From contig NZ_CABUHK010000045.1 in assembly GCF_902491285.1 (NCBI RefSeq), positions 1-46,536 on the forward strand: 46,536 nucleotides of DNA. Direction: 5' to 3'. A program made the translations under genes and the position numbers. The notes beneath the pieces are model-generated. The model had not been told where the DNA came from, ran no database searches, and saw only the letters and a program-made list of their open reading frames with translations. Positions 25,545 to 34,633 of this stretch are shown piece after piece (the stretch's first letter is position 1; each line of letters begins with the position of its first letter). Source of the stretch: an uncultured Bacteroides sp. GTDB lineage: Bacteria; Bacteroidota; Bacteroidia; Bacteroidales; Bacteroidaceae.

Positions 25545-27158
25545 TTATTTTTTTGCGTCCCACCATAACTTAACACCAGGATTGTCTACACCGCCCAACA
25601 AAGTAATACCCTTATTCAGTTCCACCTGATTCGTATTATATTCTGATTCAGGATAAGGCAATCTTCGAATCTGTATATCCGTATCGACGCAACCGCCGTT
25701 ACTTTCATTTACAACCACCGGGAATACCCTAGGATATCCGGTACGGCGGAACTCCGTCCATGCCTCTTGTCCTACGGGATAAAGAGCGATATATTTCTGA
25801 GTAATGATTTGCTCCAGATTCTCATCAAAGTCAGCAGACGTTTTCCATGCAATCGGAATGCTACCCAAAGCATCCTTTGAATGACCGGAATTGACCGGAT
25901 CTTCATATTTAGCCGGAACATATCCTTGCTCCGAGGTCCTTGCCAGATATGAATCCACATCGGACGCACTGTGCTCATCAAAAGACATTCGGATGCCCTC
26001 TTCATAATACCTCCGGGCATCATCATTCGTTCCCCACCGCAAAGCATATTCCGCAAGTAGGAAATAAGACTCGGACGCACGCATCCAGACAACATTGGAA
26101 GTAGCCGTCGCTTTAGGAGTAGAGAATAAGCCGGTAGTATAATCCGCTTTTTTCGTATCCTTAGACAAACCGGCTCTTATCCCTCTATATTTTCCGTCGG
26201 TAGCTGCATCAAAAAAGGAAGAGCGACGCGGGTCCTGATATCCGTTCATATAAGAATCAATAGTTGCTCCCATACAAATATCATCCCAACCTTTAATGAT
26301 ATACAACGGACTTTCATAATTGGCTATTGGAGTGATATGTTGCAATTCCGCTATATCATTCTTTGCCTCCATCAGCCCGTAACTATTACCGATAGCCAGA
26401 TCTGCTTCTGATTTTGCTTTTTCTTCATCAGCATAAACAATATGCATAGCCAAACGTAAACGCAAGGAGTTTGCAAACTTCACCCACATCTTCACATCAC
26501 CGTTAAACACGCAATCCCATGAAGAAAACACCTTACTTCCGGATGCGGCATAACTGTCCAAATTCTTTATAGCATCATCCAGTTCTTCAAAAAAACGGTA
26601 GTAAACATCCTTCTGCGAGTCATAAGGTACTTCTTTGGATATTCCAAAATTCAAGTAAGGAATAGGTCCATAAGTATCCGTTACCCGGTGCATAGCCGCA
26701 ACTTTCAGGATCTGCGCCATAGCAAAACGCGGGTCCGCATCATCGTCAACCGCTTTTCTCATCTCACGCCAAGCATTCATGGTGGTCAGATAATTGGTGG
26801 TGAACATATCGCCATACCAACTCCTTTTATCCCAATTGTACCGACCGGCCGAATTGATAGAGGATGAGGGAAAGCCGAAATAACCGACAAAACCATCCCC
26901 GCCCATTACTTCTACCGTTTGATACCTATCGGTACCGATACTTAGTCCCGGTTGTGCCACAACTAATACGTTCTGTTCCATCTGCAACAAAAGAGAACCA
27001 GTCCTCACATTGTCCCAGTCGGTCATTTCTTCAGTTGCCTCATTTGGATTGGTATTGTACTCCAGAAAATTATTCGTGCAACCTGCATTTATCATAGCTA
27101 CTCCGACAAGTAGATATAAACTCCTTACTTTAAAAAATTCACGTATGCTCATCATCAT
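25545..27158 (-). CDS. SusD-like outer-membrane glycan-capture lipoprotein, locus 2
   Basis: A 537-residue lipoprotein (signal ending N-A-G-C, then TNNFLEYNTNPNEATEEM). SusD/RagB landmarks match the locus 1 protein: HRVTDTYGPIPYLNFG, YDSQKDVYYRFFEELDDAI, FANSLRLRLAMH, ASESYFLLAEYALRWG, ITQKYIALYPVGQEAWTEFRRTGYPRVF and RRLPYPESEYNTN. The start is one of several adjacent ATG codons. It binds the glycan at the cell surface and caps the partner SusC. It follows susC by about 20 bases. Confidence 0.93.
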   Translation of the reverse strand: MMMSIREFFKVRSLYLLVGVAMINAGCTNNFLEYNTNPNEATEEMTDWDNVRTGSLLLQMEQNVLVVAQPGLSIGTDRYQTVEVMGGDGFVGYFGFPSSSINSAGRYNWDKRSWYGDMFTTNYLTTMNAWREMRKAVDDDADPRFAMAQILKVAAMHRVTDTYGPIPYLNFGISKEVPYDSQKDVYYRFFEELDDAIKNLDSYAASGSKVFSSWDCVFNGDVKMWVKFANSLRLRLAMHIVYADEEKAKSEADLAIGNSYGLMEAKNDIAELQHITPIANYESPLYIIKGWDDICMGATIDSYMNGYQDPRRSSFFDAATDGKYRGIRAGLSKDTKKADYTTGLFSTPKATATSNVVWMRASESYFLLAEYALRWGTNDDARRYYEEGIRMSFDEHSASDVDSYLARTSEQGYVPAKYEDPVNSGHSKDALGSIPIAWKTSADFDENLEQIITQKYIALYPVGQEAWTEFRRTGYPRVFPVVVNESNGGCVDTDIQIRRLPYPESEYNTNQVELNKGITLLGGVDNPGVKLWWDAKK

Positions 27159-27178
27159 TTTTTTTAAAGGTTATCCAA

Positions 27179-30100
27179 TTAAAAAGAAATCTTTGCGGAA
27201 AATCCCATAGACCTCAAACTGGGCTGCATGAAATAATCCATTCCCTGATTGTAAGTTCCCGTACTTGCCGTAGATTCCGGATCAAACGGCGCTTTGCAAT
27301 AAAGCATCCATAAGTTGCGGCCGACAAATGAAACGTTTAGTCCTGAAATCCATTTGCACCATTTCTTTATAGGGATGTCATATCCTACGGTCAGTTCTCC
27401 TAAACGAACATTTGTCATGCTATATACATACATGGAACCTACATATCCAATCCCGTTGGCACCAATAGTCTGATACCATGTTTGCGCATCAATCATCTGT
27501 CCGTTAATCTTCACGCCACCATTATCTCTGGCTGTTGCCGATGTTGCGGATACTCCATAATAATCCATGACGGCTTGAGTCGCAGAAACTCCGACACCGC
27601 CCACACGGGCATTCAACATAAAGCCGAGACTTAGACCTTTCCAATTAAACTCATTTCTCCAACTTAATGTATATTTCGGATTCGTATTGCCTGCATAGAC
27701 ATAATTATTTTTATCCGTTTCCAATGCTCCTGTCATGGAGTTTATCCAGATTTGTCCATGTTCATCAGTCCTCATTGTGTTCACATATACGTCTCCCATA
27801 GAACCACCCACGGTTAAACGTTGCTTGGCTCCTCCCAAAGAGTAGACATCCATTTCATCCAAGTGTACAGTTACACCTAGCTCCTCATTCGTATATTCGG
27901 GGAGCAATTGGTCTATACGGTTTCTGTTCAATGACCATAACAGAGTAGTTTTCCAGTCTACCGGCCCTATGTTCTGTTTAAATCCGAGTGACAGTTCAAT
28001 ACCTTTATTCGTCACTTTACCCGCATTTACATACAATTTGGAATATCCGGTTGTAGTAGAGATTTCCGGGCTGAACAGTTGATTCTCCGTATATGTTTTA
28101 TAAGCGGTTACGTCCAACGTCAATTTGTTATTGAAAAAACCTAAGTTGAAACCACCTTCCCATGAATGGGTTCTTTCCGGCTCCAAGTCTGTGATCGGGA
28201 AATAAGAGGTTGTATTCAATCCGCCCATTACCGAATAAGTGGTGATAGCCTTGAATCTTTCCGGAGCATTACCCACTTCACTATAAGAAAGACGAATCTT
28301 GGCATATGAAAGTAGTTCCGATTTCTTTGCAAACATATTGGTCAGGATAGCAGACGCACCGATAGAAGGATATAATATACCCGAGTGATTTGTTCCGGCC
28401 AGAGCAGATATCCAGTCATTACGCAACGAACCGTCCAGATAGACCATTCCTTTATAGCCCAACGAGAATGTTCCGAATAAAGAATTTGTGCGATCATGAT
28501 AATTGGCATTCTTATAGGTCAACTTATTCGATACATCCACATTGTTTGATGTAAACAAATTCGGTATAGTCAGCAAGCCACCGCCGAAATTAAGTTCTTT
28601 ATAATCCAGGTCAAGTAAGCTGACACCGACAGATGCCGTCAAATTCCAAATATCATGATAAAAATATTTATTGATATTCACCATTGCATCTGCATAAATC
28701 TGCGTAGTGTTCCTGTTCGTTTGCACATACGATCCTTTATCAGAGTTTTCGGAAATCACGTTCAATGTAGAAGCATACATTTTCTTTTCCACATTGACCG
28801 CTTCTCTATCTAATTTTACACGACCTGATACATTCAGCCAATCCGTCAAGGTATATTTCAAAGAAGCGCTTGTCAGGAAACGGTCTTTCTTATTGGTGTA
28901 CATATTACGATTCGTAATCCAATAGGGATTCTGCATAGATAATCCATTTTCCTTCAACGGCCAGAACTGTGTCTGGATATTACGGTCTACATCATAGCGT
29001 TCATAATACTGGTATTTTGAGAAATCGTCTCCACGCGGAAACAAATAAACCGGCACCAACGGATTGGCATATTCTCCTTGCGCAAGCATATTCTGTTCTT
29101 TCACATTCGAATACATAAAACTCAGATCCATATCTAATTTATCATTCAACATGGAAGTTGTATTGCGAACTGAAAAATTATATCTGTCGAGATCATTGTT
29201 CTGGATGATACCGCGGGCATTCACCGAACCAATGGAAACATACGTCTGGTTCTTCTGCGTGCCGGTAGTCAGGCTCACTGTGTTGGCAACATTATAACCC
29301 GTCTGAAAGAAATCTTTAACATCATAATCAGATGGATTAGATAATTTAGAAGCCCAGCTATACCACTCTCCTGTTTCCGACCCGTACGTATTCTGAAATT
29401 CGGGAGTAATAAACGGAGAATAGAATGTCGTATTGTTACTGTAAGTCAGTCTCGTCCTGTCAACTGCCCCTTTTTTGGTAGTAATAAGTACTACACCATT
29501 TGCAGCAGCCGAGCCGTACAACGCAGCAGCAGCGGAACCGCTAAGGACCGAAATAGACTCGATATCATCAGCATTGAAATTGGCCAATCCGTCGCCGGAC
29601 TGTCCTGCCCCGGTATACTGGTCGCTGGGTTGTTCGCCTGAAATATTTGCCAATGGCACACCGTCCACCACATAAAGCGCATTGTTATTACCGGATATAG
29701 ACTTCGTACCACGCATCACAACGCGGGCTCCACCACCGATGCCGGCTGCACTTGAATTAATATTCACCCCTGCCACCTTACCGGCCAGACTATTCATCAC
29801 ATTCATATCCTTCACCTTAGTCACTTCATCGCCACTAATTTGCTGAACATTATATGTTAACGATTTCGACTCACGCTTAATACCCAAAGCAGTTACGACA
29901 ACTTCATTCAAAACCTTTGTATCTTCTGTCATTACAATAGACAACGGTTTATTATCAGTAACTTTAATCTCCTGCGATGCATATCCGATATAGGAGACTT
30001 CCAATGTTGCACCTTTCTTAGTCTGAAGGGTGAATTTACCGTCAAGATCAGTGATTGCCCCCGTACTAGTTCCCTTCACTTTCACATTTACACCAATCAG

Positions 30101-30541
30101 GGGATCACCTTTTGAATCCAGAACTACCCCTTTTATCAGTAATTCAGGTTCTTGCTCCGTTACATTCAATTTATTGGTGGACAGGATAATCTGTTTATCA
30201 ACTACCGTATAAGTAACATCTGTTCCTTTAAAAATATCATCAAGAATATCAAGAATCTTACCGGAGTTATTCTTTACGGAGATGATACGATCCTTTTGAA
30301 TCGTCTTATCATTGTAAAGAAAAACATAGTCGGAAGTTTCTTCTATTTTGTTCAGTACCTGTTCGACAGATACATTGGCCATGGAAATAGCAACCCGCGT
30401 ACGCTGGGCATAGCTATTTTCAGCAGAAAGTTGTAAAACTACTGCAAAAAGTAGTGCTAGACTAATCCTCATAACTAAAGGAAGTTTTAGATTTAAAGCA
30501 TATTTAGGACATAATGCAATAAATGAATGATTTTTTTTCAT
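27179..30541 (-). CDS. SusC-like TonB-dependent outer-membrane transporter with STN signalling domain, locus 2
   Basis: A 1120-residue TonB-dependent transporter. It has a long basic leader and signal peptide (about 1-46; M24 is an alternative start), an STN domain (about 50-122, VEQVLNKIEETSDYVFLYND), and a carboxypeptidase-regulatory-like domain (about 135-205, IKGVVLDSKGDPLIGVNV). The plug begins NEVVVTALGIKRESKSLTYNV (about 212), and the barrel ends SMGFSAKISF. It is closely parallel to the locus 1 SusC throughout, so the two loci share an ancestor. The STN domain implies signalling to the FecR protein encoded just upstream. The susC leader has a strong plus-strand terminator, as in locus 1. 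Confidence 0.95.
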   Translation of the reverse strand: MKKNHSFIALCPKYALNLKLPLVMRISLALLFAVVLQLSAENSYAQRTRVAISMANVSVEQVLNKIEETSDYVFLYNDKTIQKDRIISVKNNSGKILDILDDIFKGTDVTYTVVDKQIILSTNKLNVTEQEPELLIKGVVLDSKGDPLIGVNVKVKGTSTGAITDLDGKFTLQTKKGATLEVSYIGYASQEIKVTDNKPLSIVMTEDTKVLNEVVVTALGIKRESKSLTYNVQQISGDEVTKVKDMNVMNSLAGKVAGVNINSSAAGIGGGARVVMRGTKSISGNNNALYVVDGVPLANISGEQPSDQYTGAGQSGDGLANFNADDIESISVLSGSAAAALYGSAAANGVVLITTKKGAVDRTRLTYSNNTTFYSPFITPEFQNTYGSETGEWYSWASKLSNPSDYDVKDFFQTGYNVANTVSLTTGTQKNQTYVSIGSVNARGIIQNNDLDRYNFSVRNTTSMLNDKLDMDLSFMYSNVKEQNMLAQGEYANPLVPVYLFPRGDDFSKYQYYERYDVDRNIQTQFWPLKENGLSMQNPYWITNRNMYTNKKDRFLTSASLKYTLTDWLNVSGRVKLDREAVNVEKKMYASTLNVISENSDKGSYVQTNRNTTQIYADAMVNINKYFYHDIWNLTASVGVSLLDLDYKELNFGGGLLTIPNLFTSNNVDVSNKLTYKNANYHDRTNSLFGTFSLGYKGMVYLDGSLRNDWISALAGTNHSGILYPSIGASAILTNMFAKKSELLSYAKIRLSYSEVGNAPERFKAITTYSVMGGLNTTSYFPITDLEPERTHSWEGGFNLGFFNNKLTLDVTAYKTYTENQLFSPEISTTTGYSKLYVNAGKVTNKGIELSLGFKQNIGPVDWKTTLLWSLNRNRIDQLLPEYTNEELGVTVHLDEMDVYSLGGAKQRLTVGGSMGDVYVNTMRTDEHGQIWINSMTGALETDKNNYVYAGNTNPKYTLSWRNEFNWKGLSLGFMLNARVGGVGVSATQAVMDYYGVSATSATARDNGGVKINGQMIDAQTWYQTIGANGIGYVGSMYVYSMTNVRLGELTVGYDIPIKKWCKWISGLNVSFVGRNLWMLYCKAPFDPESTASTGTYNQGMDYFMQPSLRSMGFSAKISF

Positions 30542-30548
30542 ACATTTG
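30541..30548 (+). promoter_or_regulatory. -7 box of the proposed antisense RNA, locus 2
   Basis: TACATTTG is a full TAnnTTTG match overlapping the susC start codon on the opposite strand, in the same geometry as locus 1. A -33 box is not obvious. Confidence 0.5.
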
Positions 30549-30552
30549 CGGT

Positions 30553-30677
30553 TAACTAGAGTTTATTACTAAAATGGACTATGGTTCGATTCCGGATAGC
30601 GTTTACGAGACCCTGTACCGTGAATCTTGAAAAATCGAGGGGAAGACAGCTGTTGGTAGCAGCTTTCTTCCTTTTTT
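30553..30677 (+). ncRNA. Candidate antisense small RNA over the susC leader, locus 2
   Basis: The 184-base gap between susC and fecR has no ORF of note. The -7 box at 30541-30548 and the terminator ending at 30677 would define an RNA of about 125 nt antisense to the susC leader. It shares the string TAGCGTTT with the locus 1 candidate. Ends are inferred. Confidence 0.55.
30641..30677 (+). terminator. Plus-strand intrinsic terminator in the susC-fecR gap, locus 2
   Basis: A 12-bp stem with one mismatch (30641-30652 GGAAGACAGCTG with 30660-30671), a 7-base loop, then six T (30672-30677): a textbook terminator with no plus-strand protein gene upstream of it. Confidence 0.85.
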
Positions 30678-30725
30678 GTTATTTCTGTGTTATATCATAG
30701 GCTACTCATATTTTTAATTGGGTTA

Positions 30726-31649
30726 CTAATATAATTCGACTATTATCTTTTTCTTTGTAAACGTACCGTCCGCCTGTTGTACAGCTTCCTCAGACCTCCA
30801 CTTCAAGGCCGCAGATTTTGCTAAATAATCCAATATCTGCAACAATGTCTCATCACGGAAAGTCGCACGATACTTATATTCTTTCCCTGACTTATTATCG
30901 AACTGGATATCCACATTAAAGTGCCGCGCCAAGCGTTTAAATATCTCATCCAGTTCGGCGTTGCGGAATATCAGTTTGCCGTCTTTCCAAGCCACTTTCT
31001 CATAGACATCGACTTTACTCTTCGAGAATTTCCGGTCAGATTTATTATAAAGCAATCGTTCGCCCGGAGCTAACTGGACAGTCGTTTGCCCGTCGGGAGA
31101 GATAACATTCACTTTACCTTTCTCCAATACTGTTTCTATGCAGCTATCCTCTTCATAAGCATTTACATTAAACTTCGTTCCATAAACATATACACTTACT
31201 CCTTCCGACATATGTACATAAAAAGGACGTTTCCGGTCTGCCTCTACTTCAAAGTACGCTTCACCTTTTAATTCCACGTTGCGGTTGTCCTTCTTAAAAA
31301 CCGTAGGATAACGCAAAGTACTACCGGAATTCAGCCAGACTACCGAATTATCCGGAAGCTCATATCGAATCACCGACCCCGTTGCCGCTATTACCTCCGC
31401 ATATTTCTCCTCCGTATTCATTCCACTCCAATACAGATACCCTAAAACCAAGGAAGACAGCAATAATGGTATAGTCAGAAACGCAGCATAACGCATCAAC
31501 TGGCTATATGCACTCTTTTTACTGTTCATCCTTACCCGGGCTTGTGCCTGGCGATAAGCACCCGATACATCAATGGACTCCATTTCTTTAATATCATCCC
31601 CCAATGCCTGTGCTTTACGAAGTAATGATTCCGGATTCATATTTTCCAT
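30726..31649 (-). CDS. FecR-type anti-sigma factor, locus 2
   Basis: A FecR anti-sigma of about 307 residues from the ATG at 31649, which has AAAGAGA before it; the frame extends 11 codons upstream. The N-terminal helical sigma-binding part is followed by a transmembrane helix (FLTIPLLLSSLVLGYLYW). The periplasmic FecR domain has VIRYELPDNSVVWLNSGSTLRYP, VELKGEAYFEVEADRKRPFYV and VYVYGTKFNVNAY. The C-terminal DUF4974 domain has LDEIFKRLARHFNVDIQFDN and ETLLQILDYLAKSAALKW. It would pair with the divergently encoded sigma at 33912 and with the STN domain of the locus 2 SusC. The FGE-like fusion gene lies between it and the sigma gene. Confidence 0.9.
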   Translation of the reverse strand: MENMNPESLLRKAQALGDDIKEMESIDVSGAYRQAQARVRMNSKKSAYSQLMRYAAFLTIPLLLSSLVLGYLYWSGMNTEEKYAEVIAATGSVIRYELPDNSVVWLNSGSTLRYPTVFKKDNRNVELKGEAYFEVEADRKRPFYVHMSEGVSVYVYGTKFNVNAYEEDSCIETVLEKGKVNVISPDGQTTVQLAPGERLLYNKSDRKFSKSKVDVYEKVAWKDGKLIFRNAELDEIFKRLARHFNVDIQFDNKSGKEYKYRATFRDETLLQILDYLAKSAALKWRSEEAVQQADGTFTKKKIIVELY

Positions 31650-31743
31650 ATTCTCTTTCAAAATCTTATCTTTTAATTGCAATTACACTAATAATACAAA
31701 TGACCTCACCGGAAAGGGACAGGAAAACCGAACTTTTTTTATT

Positions 31744-33735
31744 TTATTTTTCCAGCCAGGCCAGATTGAAACGATAATGCAGTCTACTACTAAGAATATG
31801 TATCACATTATCAGGAGTTTGAGTACCGGCAAGATACCCTCGTGGTTCCGCATGGTTTTGATCCATTTCAAAATATCCCGTCCAGGCTCCTCCATTTAAA
31901 AAACGTTTTTCTCCATCCGTAAGCAATCTTTTTACCGGCCATGTCTTCCCTTCATCATAAGAAAGGGCTGCGTACATACCATACCCCTTAGAAATATTTC
32001 CGTCTTTATCCTTAAACTCCAATCCCCGCTCTTCCAACGGAGTACGCAACGGATGATCCGTAAAAGAGACTAATAATAAAGGACCTTCATTCAGTCGCAT
32101 CAGAACAAGGCGTTGCCCACCGTCAATAGGGGGAAGTTCACTTGCCATATACTTCCAACTTTTTCCCATATCGTCAGATATACTCATAGGCATCCGAAGT
32201 TTTCCCTCTTTATTCTGTATGCTGTTGCCACGCCCCAATGCCATCAAGCCGCCCTCTTTTAGTTGTACAATTCCAGCATGAATACCCGCAATCGTACTTC
32301 CGGTTCCACCGTCCTTGAAATCCGGCAGGGGAGCGCCGTCCCAAGGATCATACCAAGTCTCACCTTTATCTTTGCTGACTTGGACAGCAGCCCCGTCGTG
32401 ACTGCCCGGACCGGCATCACACGCCTGAACCAACCAGCCTTCACGCGTTTGAATAGTACCGGCAATCACCTGATGACGTTTTGTATGTTCGGGAGCAATC
32501 AGTCTGGGAGTACTCCATGAGGCACCATTATCTATACTGGTACGCAATACCATTGCCAAATTCTGCCAATCTCCCGAGGCTTCTACTCCATTGACGTGAT
32601 AGATTGTCCCTCGACCGTCATTCAAAAGAGCACTCCCCGTCATATTCCGATCAGGAACTTTGAAAAACAAGGAAGCTTCATCCCAACCTTCACAACCTGC
32701 CCGTAAACGGGAAGCAAGAACTACCATCCCTCTCCCATTCTCTTCATTTGCAGAAAACCATACCGCTAATAAATCTCCATTATCACACCAAGTAACTGCG
32801 GGTTGATGATTATGCAAATAAAAAGGAGTGCCCGAATCACACGCCGGACGAATAACAAATGGTATTGGCGGCAAGAACATCGGCAGTGTAGCAGACACCT
32901 TCTTCCATTTATTTTGTTTCTGCTCCACGTATTCCTGATTTAGCGGTTTGGAAGCCAATGCACCGGATACATTCAGATGGGTATCAGATTCCACTATCCT
33001 GAATCCGGTTTGAGAATGTTTATCTCGCGGAAGCATTGCCATACGATTGGCACTTCGCAAATATTTCTCCGGTGTATGATGGCTTCCGCCCCTTGTCACA
33101 CGAAAATCTCCCGATAACGGCCCTACCGGATCTATCTGCTCCTTTCCGGAGTAAGGAGCATACCAATCCAAGCACCATTCTTCCACATTCCCATGCATAT
33201 CATACAGCCCGAAAGCGTTGGAAGGAGTTTGAGCTACTTTCAAAGATATTGTATCAAAATCACGAGCAACCTTTTGATTGCGATGATAAACGGCCGGTAA
33301 ACCGTCTCCCATAGAGAACAAAGTGTATGTACCTGCCCGGCAGGCATATTCCCACTCCGCCTCGGTAGGCAAACGATAGTTTTTCCCCTCTTTCCGACTA
33401 AGCCATTCGCAGAAAGCAACAGCATCAAAATAACTCACATTCACTACTGCTTCTTCGTCTTCCAAAGAAACTCCATTTTTCCCACGCAATGCCCGGTGTT
33501 CCGGACGGAAGGCTTCATATTGCGCATTGGTTATTTCTGTCATTCCCATACGAAACGGACGAGATATTACTACTTGATGAACAGGAGCCTCATCAAAGTC
33601 TTCACCCAATCCTTCACTTCCCATATAAAAACTTCCGGCCGGAATCTCAACCATAGGAATAAAAGATTCGGAAATTCCCTGCGAATGTAAAGGTAAACAA
33701 AAAGCCATAGCCAATAAAAAAAACTTGTTTTTCAT
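31744..33735 (-). CDS. Exported fusion: FGE-like (SUMF1-fold) domain plus sialidase-like BNR propeller
   Basis: A 663-residue exported protein with signal peptide (about 1-19). Residues about 25-250 form a formylglycine-generating-enzyme-like domain: IPAGSFYMGSEGLGEDFDEAP, MGMTEITNAQYEAF, YRLPTEAEWEYACRAGT, GLYDMHGNVEEWCLDWY and VTRGGSHH. The paired catalytic cysteines that follow RGGS in true FGE are absent (HHTPEKYLRSANR instead), so it is unlikely to activate sulfatases. Residues about 280-663 look like a six-bladed sialidase/BNR propeller with four Asp-box-like strands (DNGASWSTP, DKGETWYDP, DMGKSWKYM, DEGKTWPVK). It may hydrolyse or bind a terminal sugar; activity is not assignable. It precedes fecR in the same direction. 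Confidence 0.8.
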   Translation of the reverse strand: MKNKFFLLAMAFCLPLHSQGISESFIPMVEIPAGSFYMGSEGLGEDFDEAPVHQVVISRPFRMGMTEITNAQYEAFRPEHRALRGKNGVSLEDEEAVVNVSYFDAVAFCEWLSRKEGKNYRLPTEAEWEYACRAGTYTLFSMGDGLPAVYHRNQKVARDFDTISLKVAQTPSNAFGLYDMHGNVEEWCLDWYAPYSGKEQIDPVGPLSGDFRVTRGGSHHTPEKYLRSANRMAMLPRDKHSQTGFRIVESDTHLNVSGALASKPLNQEYVEQKQNKWKKVSATLPMFLPPIPFVIRPACDSGTPFYLHNHQPAVTWCDNGDLLAVWFSANEENGRGMVVLASRLRAGCEGWDEASLFFKVPDRNMTGSALLNDGRGTIYHVNGVEASGDWQNLAMVLRTSIDNGASWSTPRLIAPEHTKRHQVIAGTIQTREGWLVQACDAGPGSHDGAAVQVSKDKGETWYDPWDGAPLPDFKDGGTGSTIAGIHAGIVQLKEGGLMALGRGNSIQNKEGKLRMPMSISDDMGKSWKYMASELPPIDGGQRLVLMRLNEGPLLLVSFTDHPLRTPLEERGLEFKDKDGNISKGYGMYAALSYDEGKTWPVKRLLTDGEKRFLNGGAWTGYFEMDQNHAEPRGYLAGTQTPDNVIHILSSRLHYRFNLAWLEK

Positions 33736-33870
33736 ACTTTCAATCTTGTTTGTATATAATACAATTGTGCTACTTATAAAAGGACAGCCCTATTGGTATT
33801 TTTTCCAGTCTCTTCCATTGAAAGACAAAAAAAAGAATGGGAAATTTAGGTTTTGATAATTATCTTATTA

Positions 33871-33878
33871 TATATTTG
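33871..33878 (+). promoter_or_regulatory. -7 box for the locus 2 sigma gene
   Basis: TATATTTG matches the -7 consensus 34 bases before the sigma ATG. A TTTG at 33852-33855 is at a short spacing (15). The 176-base gap between the two divergent genes shows nothing else. Confidence 0.5.
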
Positions 33879-33885
33879 CAGCAAA

Positions 33886-33912
33886 ATGAAAAACCACAGA
33901 ATCTCTAAATAA
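33886..33912 (+). CDS. Possible 8-codon leader peptide before the sigma gene
   Basis: ATG at 33886 opens MKNHRISK and stops with TAA whose last base is the first base of the sigma ATG (TAATG). It starts at or within a base or two of the expected transcription start. It could couple translation to the sigma gene, or be chance. Confidence 0.2.
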   Translation: MKNHRISK

Positions 33913-34478
33913 TGAAAATATCTTTTTCCAAACAGACCAAAGAACGAACTTTCAAACAACTTTATGAGGAATATTACGCCCCATTCTGTTTGTATGCAAA
34001 AAGGTTTGTTGACGATAAAGACATACGGCAAGATATTGTCTCGGACGTGTTTACTTCATTATGGGACAAGTTGGACACCGATTCTTTCGACTTACAGTCG
34101 GACACTGCATTGGGATATATCAAGATGTGCGTGAAAAACAGTTGTTTGAATTATCTGAAACATCAAGAGTGTGAATGGAGCTACGCTGAGAATATCCAGA
34201 AGAAAGCTCCCATCTATGAGACGGAACCAGATAGTGTATATACACTCGATGAATTATACAGAATGTTGTACGAGACATTGAACAAACTTCCCGAAAACCA
34301 TCGCACAGTCTTTATGAAAAGTTTCTTTGAAGGCAAAACCCATGCGGAGATTGCGGAAGAGATGAATCTCAGTGTAAAATCCATCAACCGATACAAACAA
34401 AAGACCATGGAACTTTTGCGGAATGAATTGAAAGAGTATATGCCACTACTTCTCTTACTATTTTCCTATCCTGAATAG
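33912..34478 (+). CDS. FecI-like ECF sigma factor, locus 2
   Basis: A 188-residue ECF sigma. Region 2 is FKQLYEEYYAPFCLYAKRFV and IRQDIVSDVFTSLWDKLD; the region between holds GYIKMCVKNSCLNYLKHQE. Region 4 is LNKLPENHRTVFMKSFFEGKTHAEIAEEMNLSVKSINRYKQKTMELL. It ends in a hydrophobic tail (YMPLLLLLFSYPE) comparable to the locus 1 sigma. It is divergent from the FGE-like gene, while the FecR it should pair with is two genes away on the other strand. Its natural targets are presumably the locus 2 susC promoter and possibly that of locus 1. Confidence 0.9.
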   Translation: MKISFSKQTKERTFKQLYEEYYAPFCLYAKRFVDDKDIRQDIVSDVFTSLWDKLDTDSFDLQSDTALGYIKMCVKNSCLNYLKHQECEWSYAENIQKKAPIYETEPDSVYTLDELYRMLYETLNKLPENHRTVFMKSFFEGKTHAEIAEEMNLSVKSINRYKQKTMELLRNELKEYMPLLLLLFSYPE

Positions 34479-34490
34479 TTTTCATGCACA

Positions 34491-34594
34491 AGTTACCCTC
34501 ATACCCTCACTATCAGCCCCTCACCCCCTGTTTATCGGCATTTCAGCTATGAGAGCAAGTATAATAGTCCCCCTGAGAGTAAAAGTTACCCTCA
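34491..34594. repeat. CCCTCA-rich tract with an 11-base direct repeat
   Basis: AGTTACCCTCA occurs at 34491-34501 and 34584-34594, and CCCTCA recurs several times between. The plus strand is strongly pyrimidine-rich. No gene is seen. Confidence 0.55.
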
Positions 34595-34633
34595 CTCTCA
34601 TCTATACCAAAAGCACTGGATGTAGAGATACGA

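Noticed and set aside
31744..33735. The FGE-like domain as maturase for the neighbouring sulfatase
   Set aside because: The catalytic cysteines are missing, FGE acts on Cys-type sulfatases, and the locus sulfatase is Ser-type.
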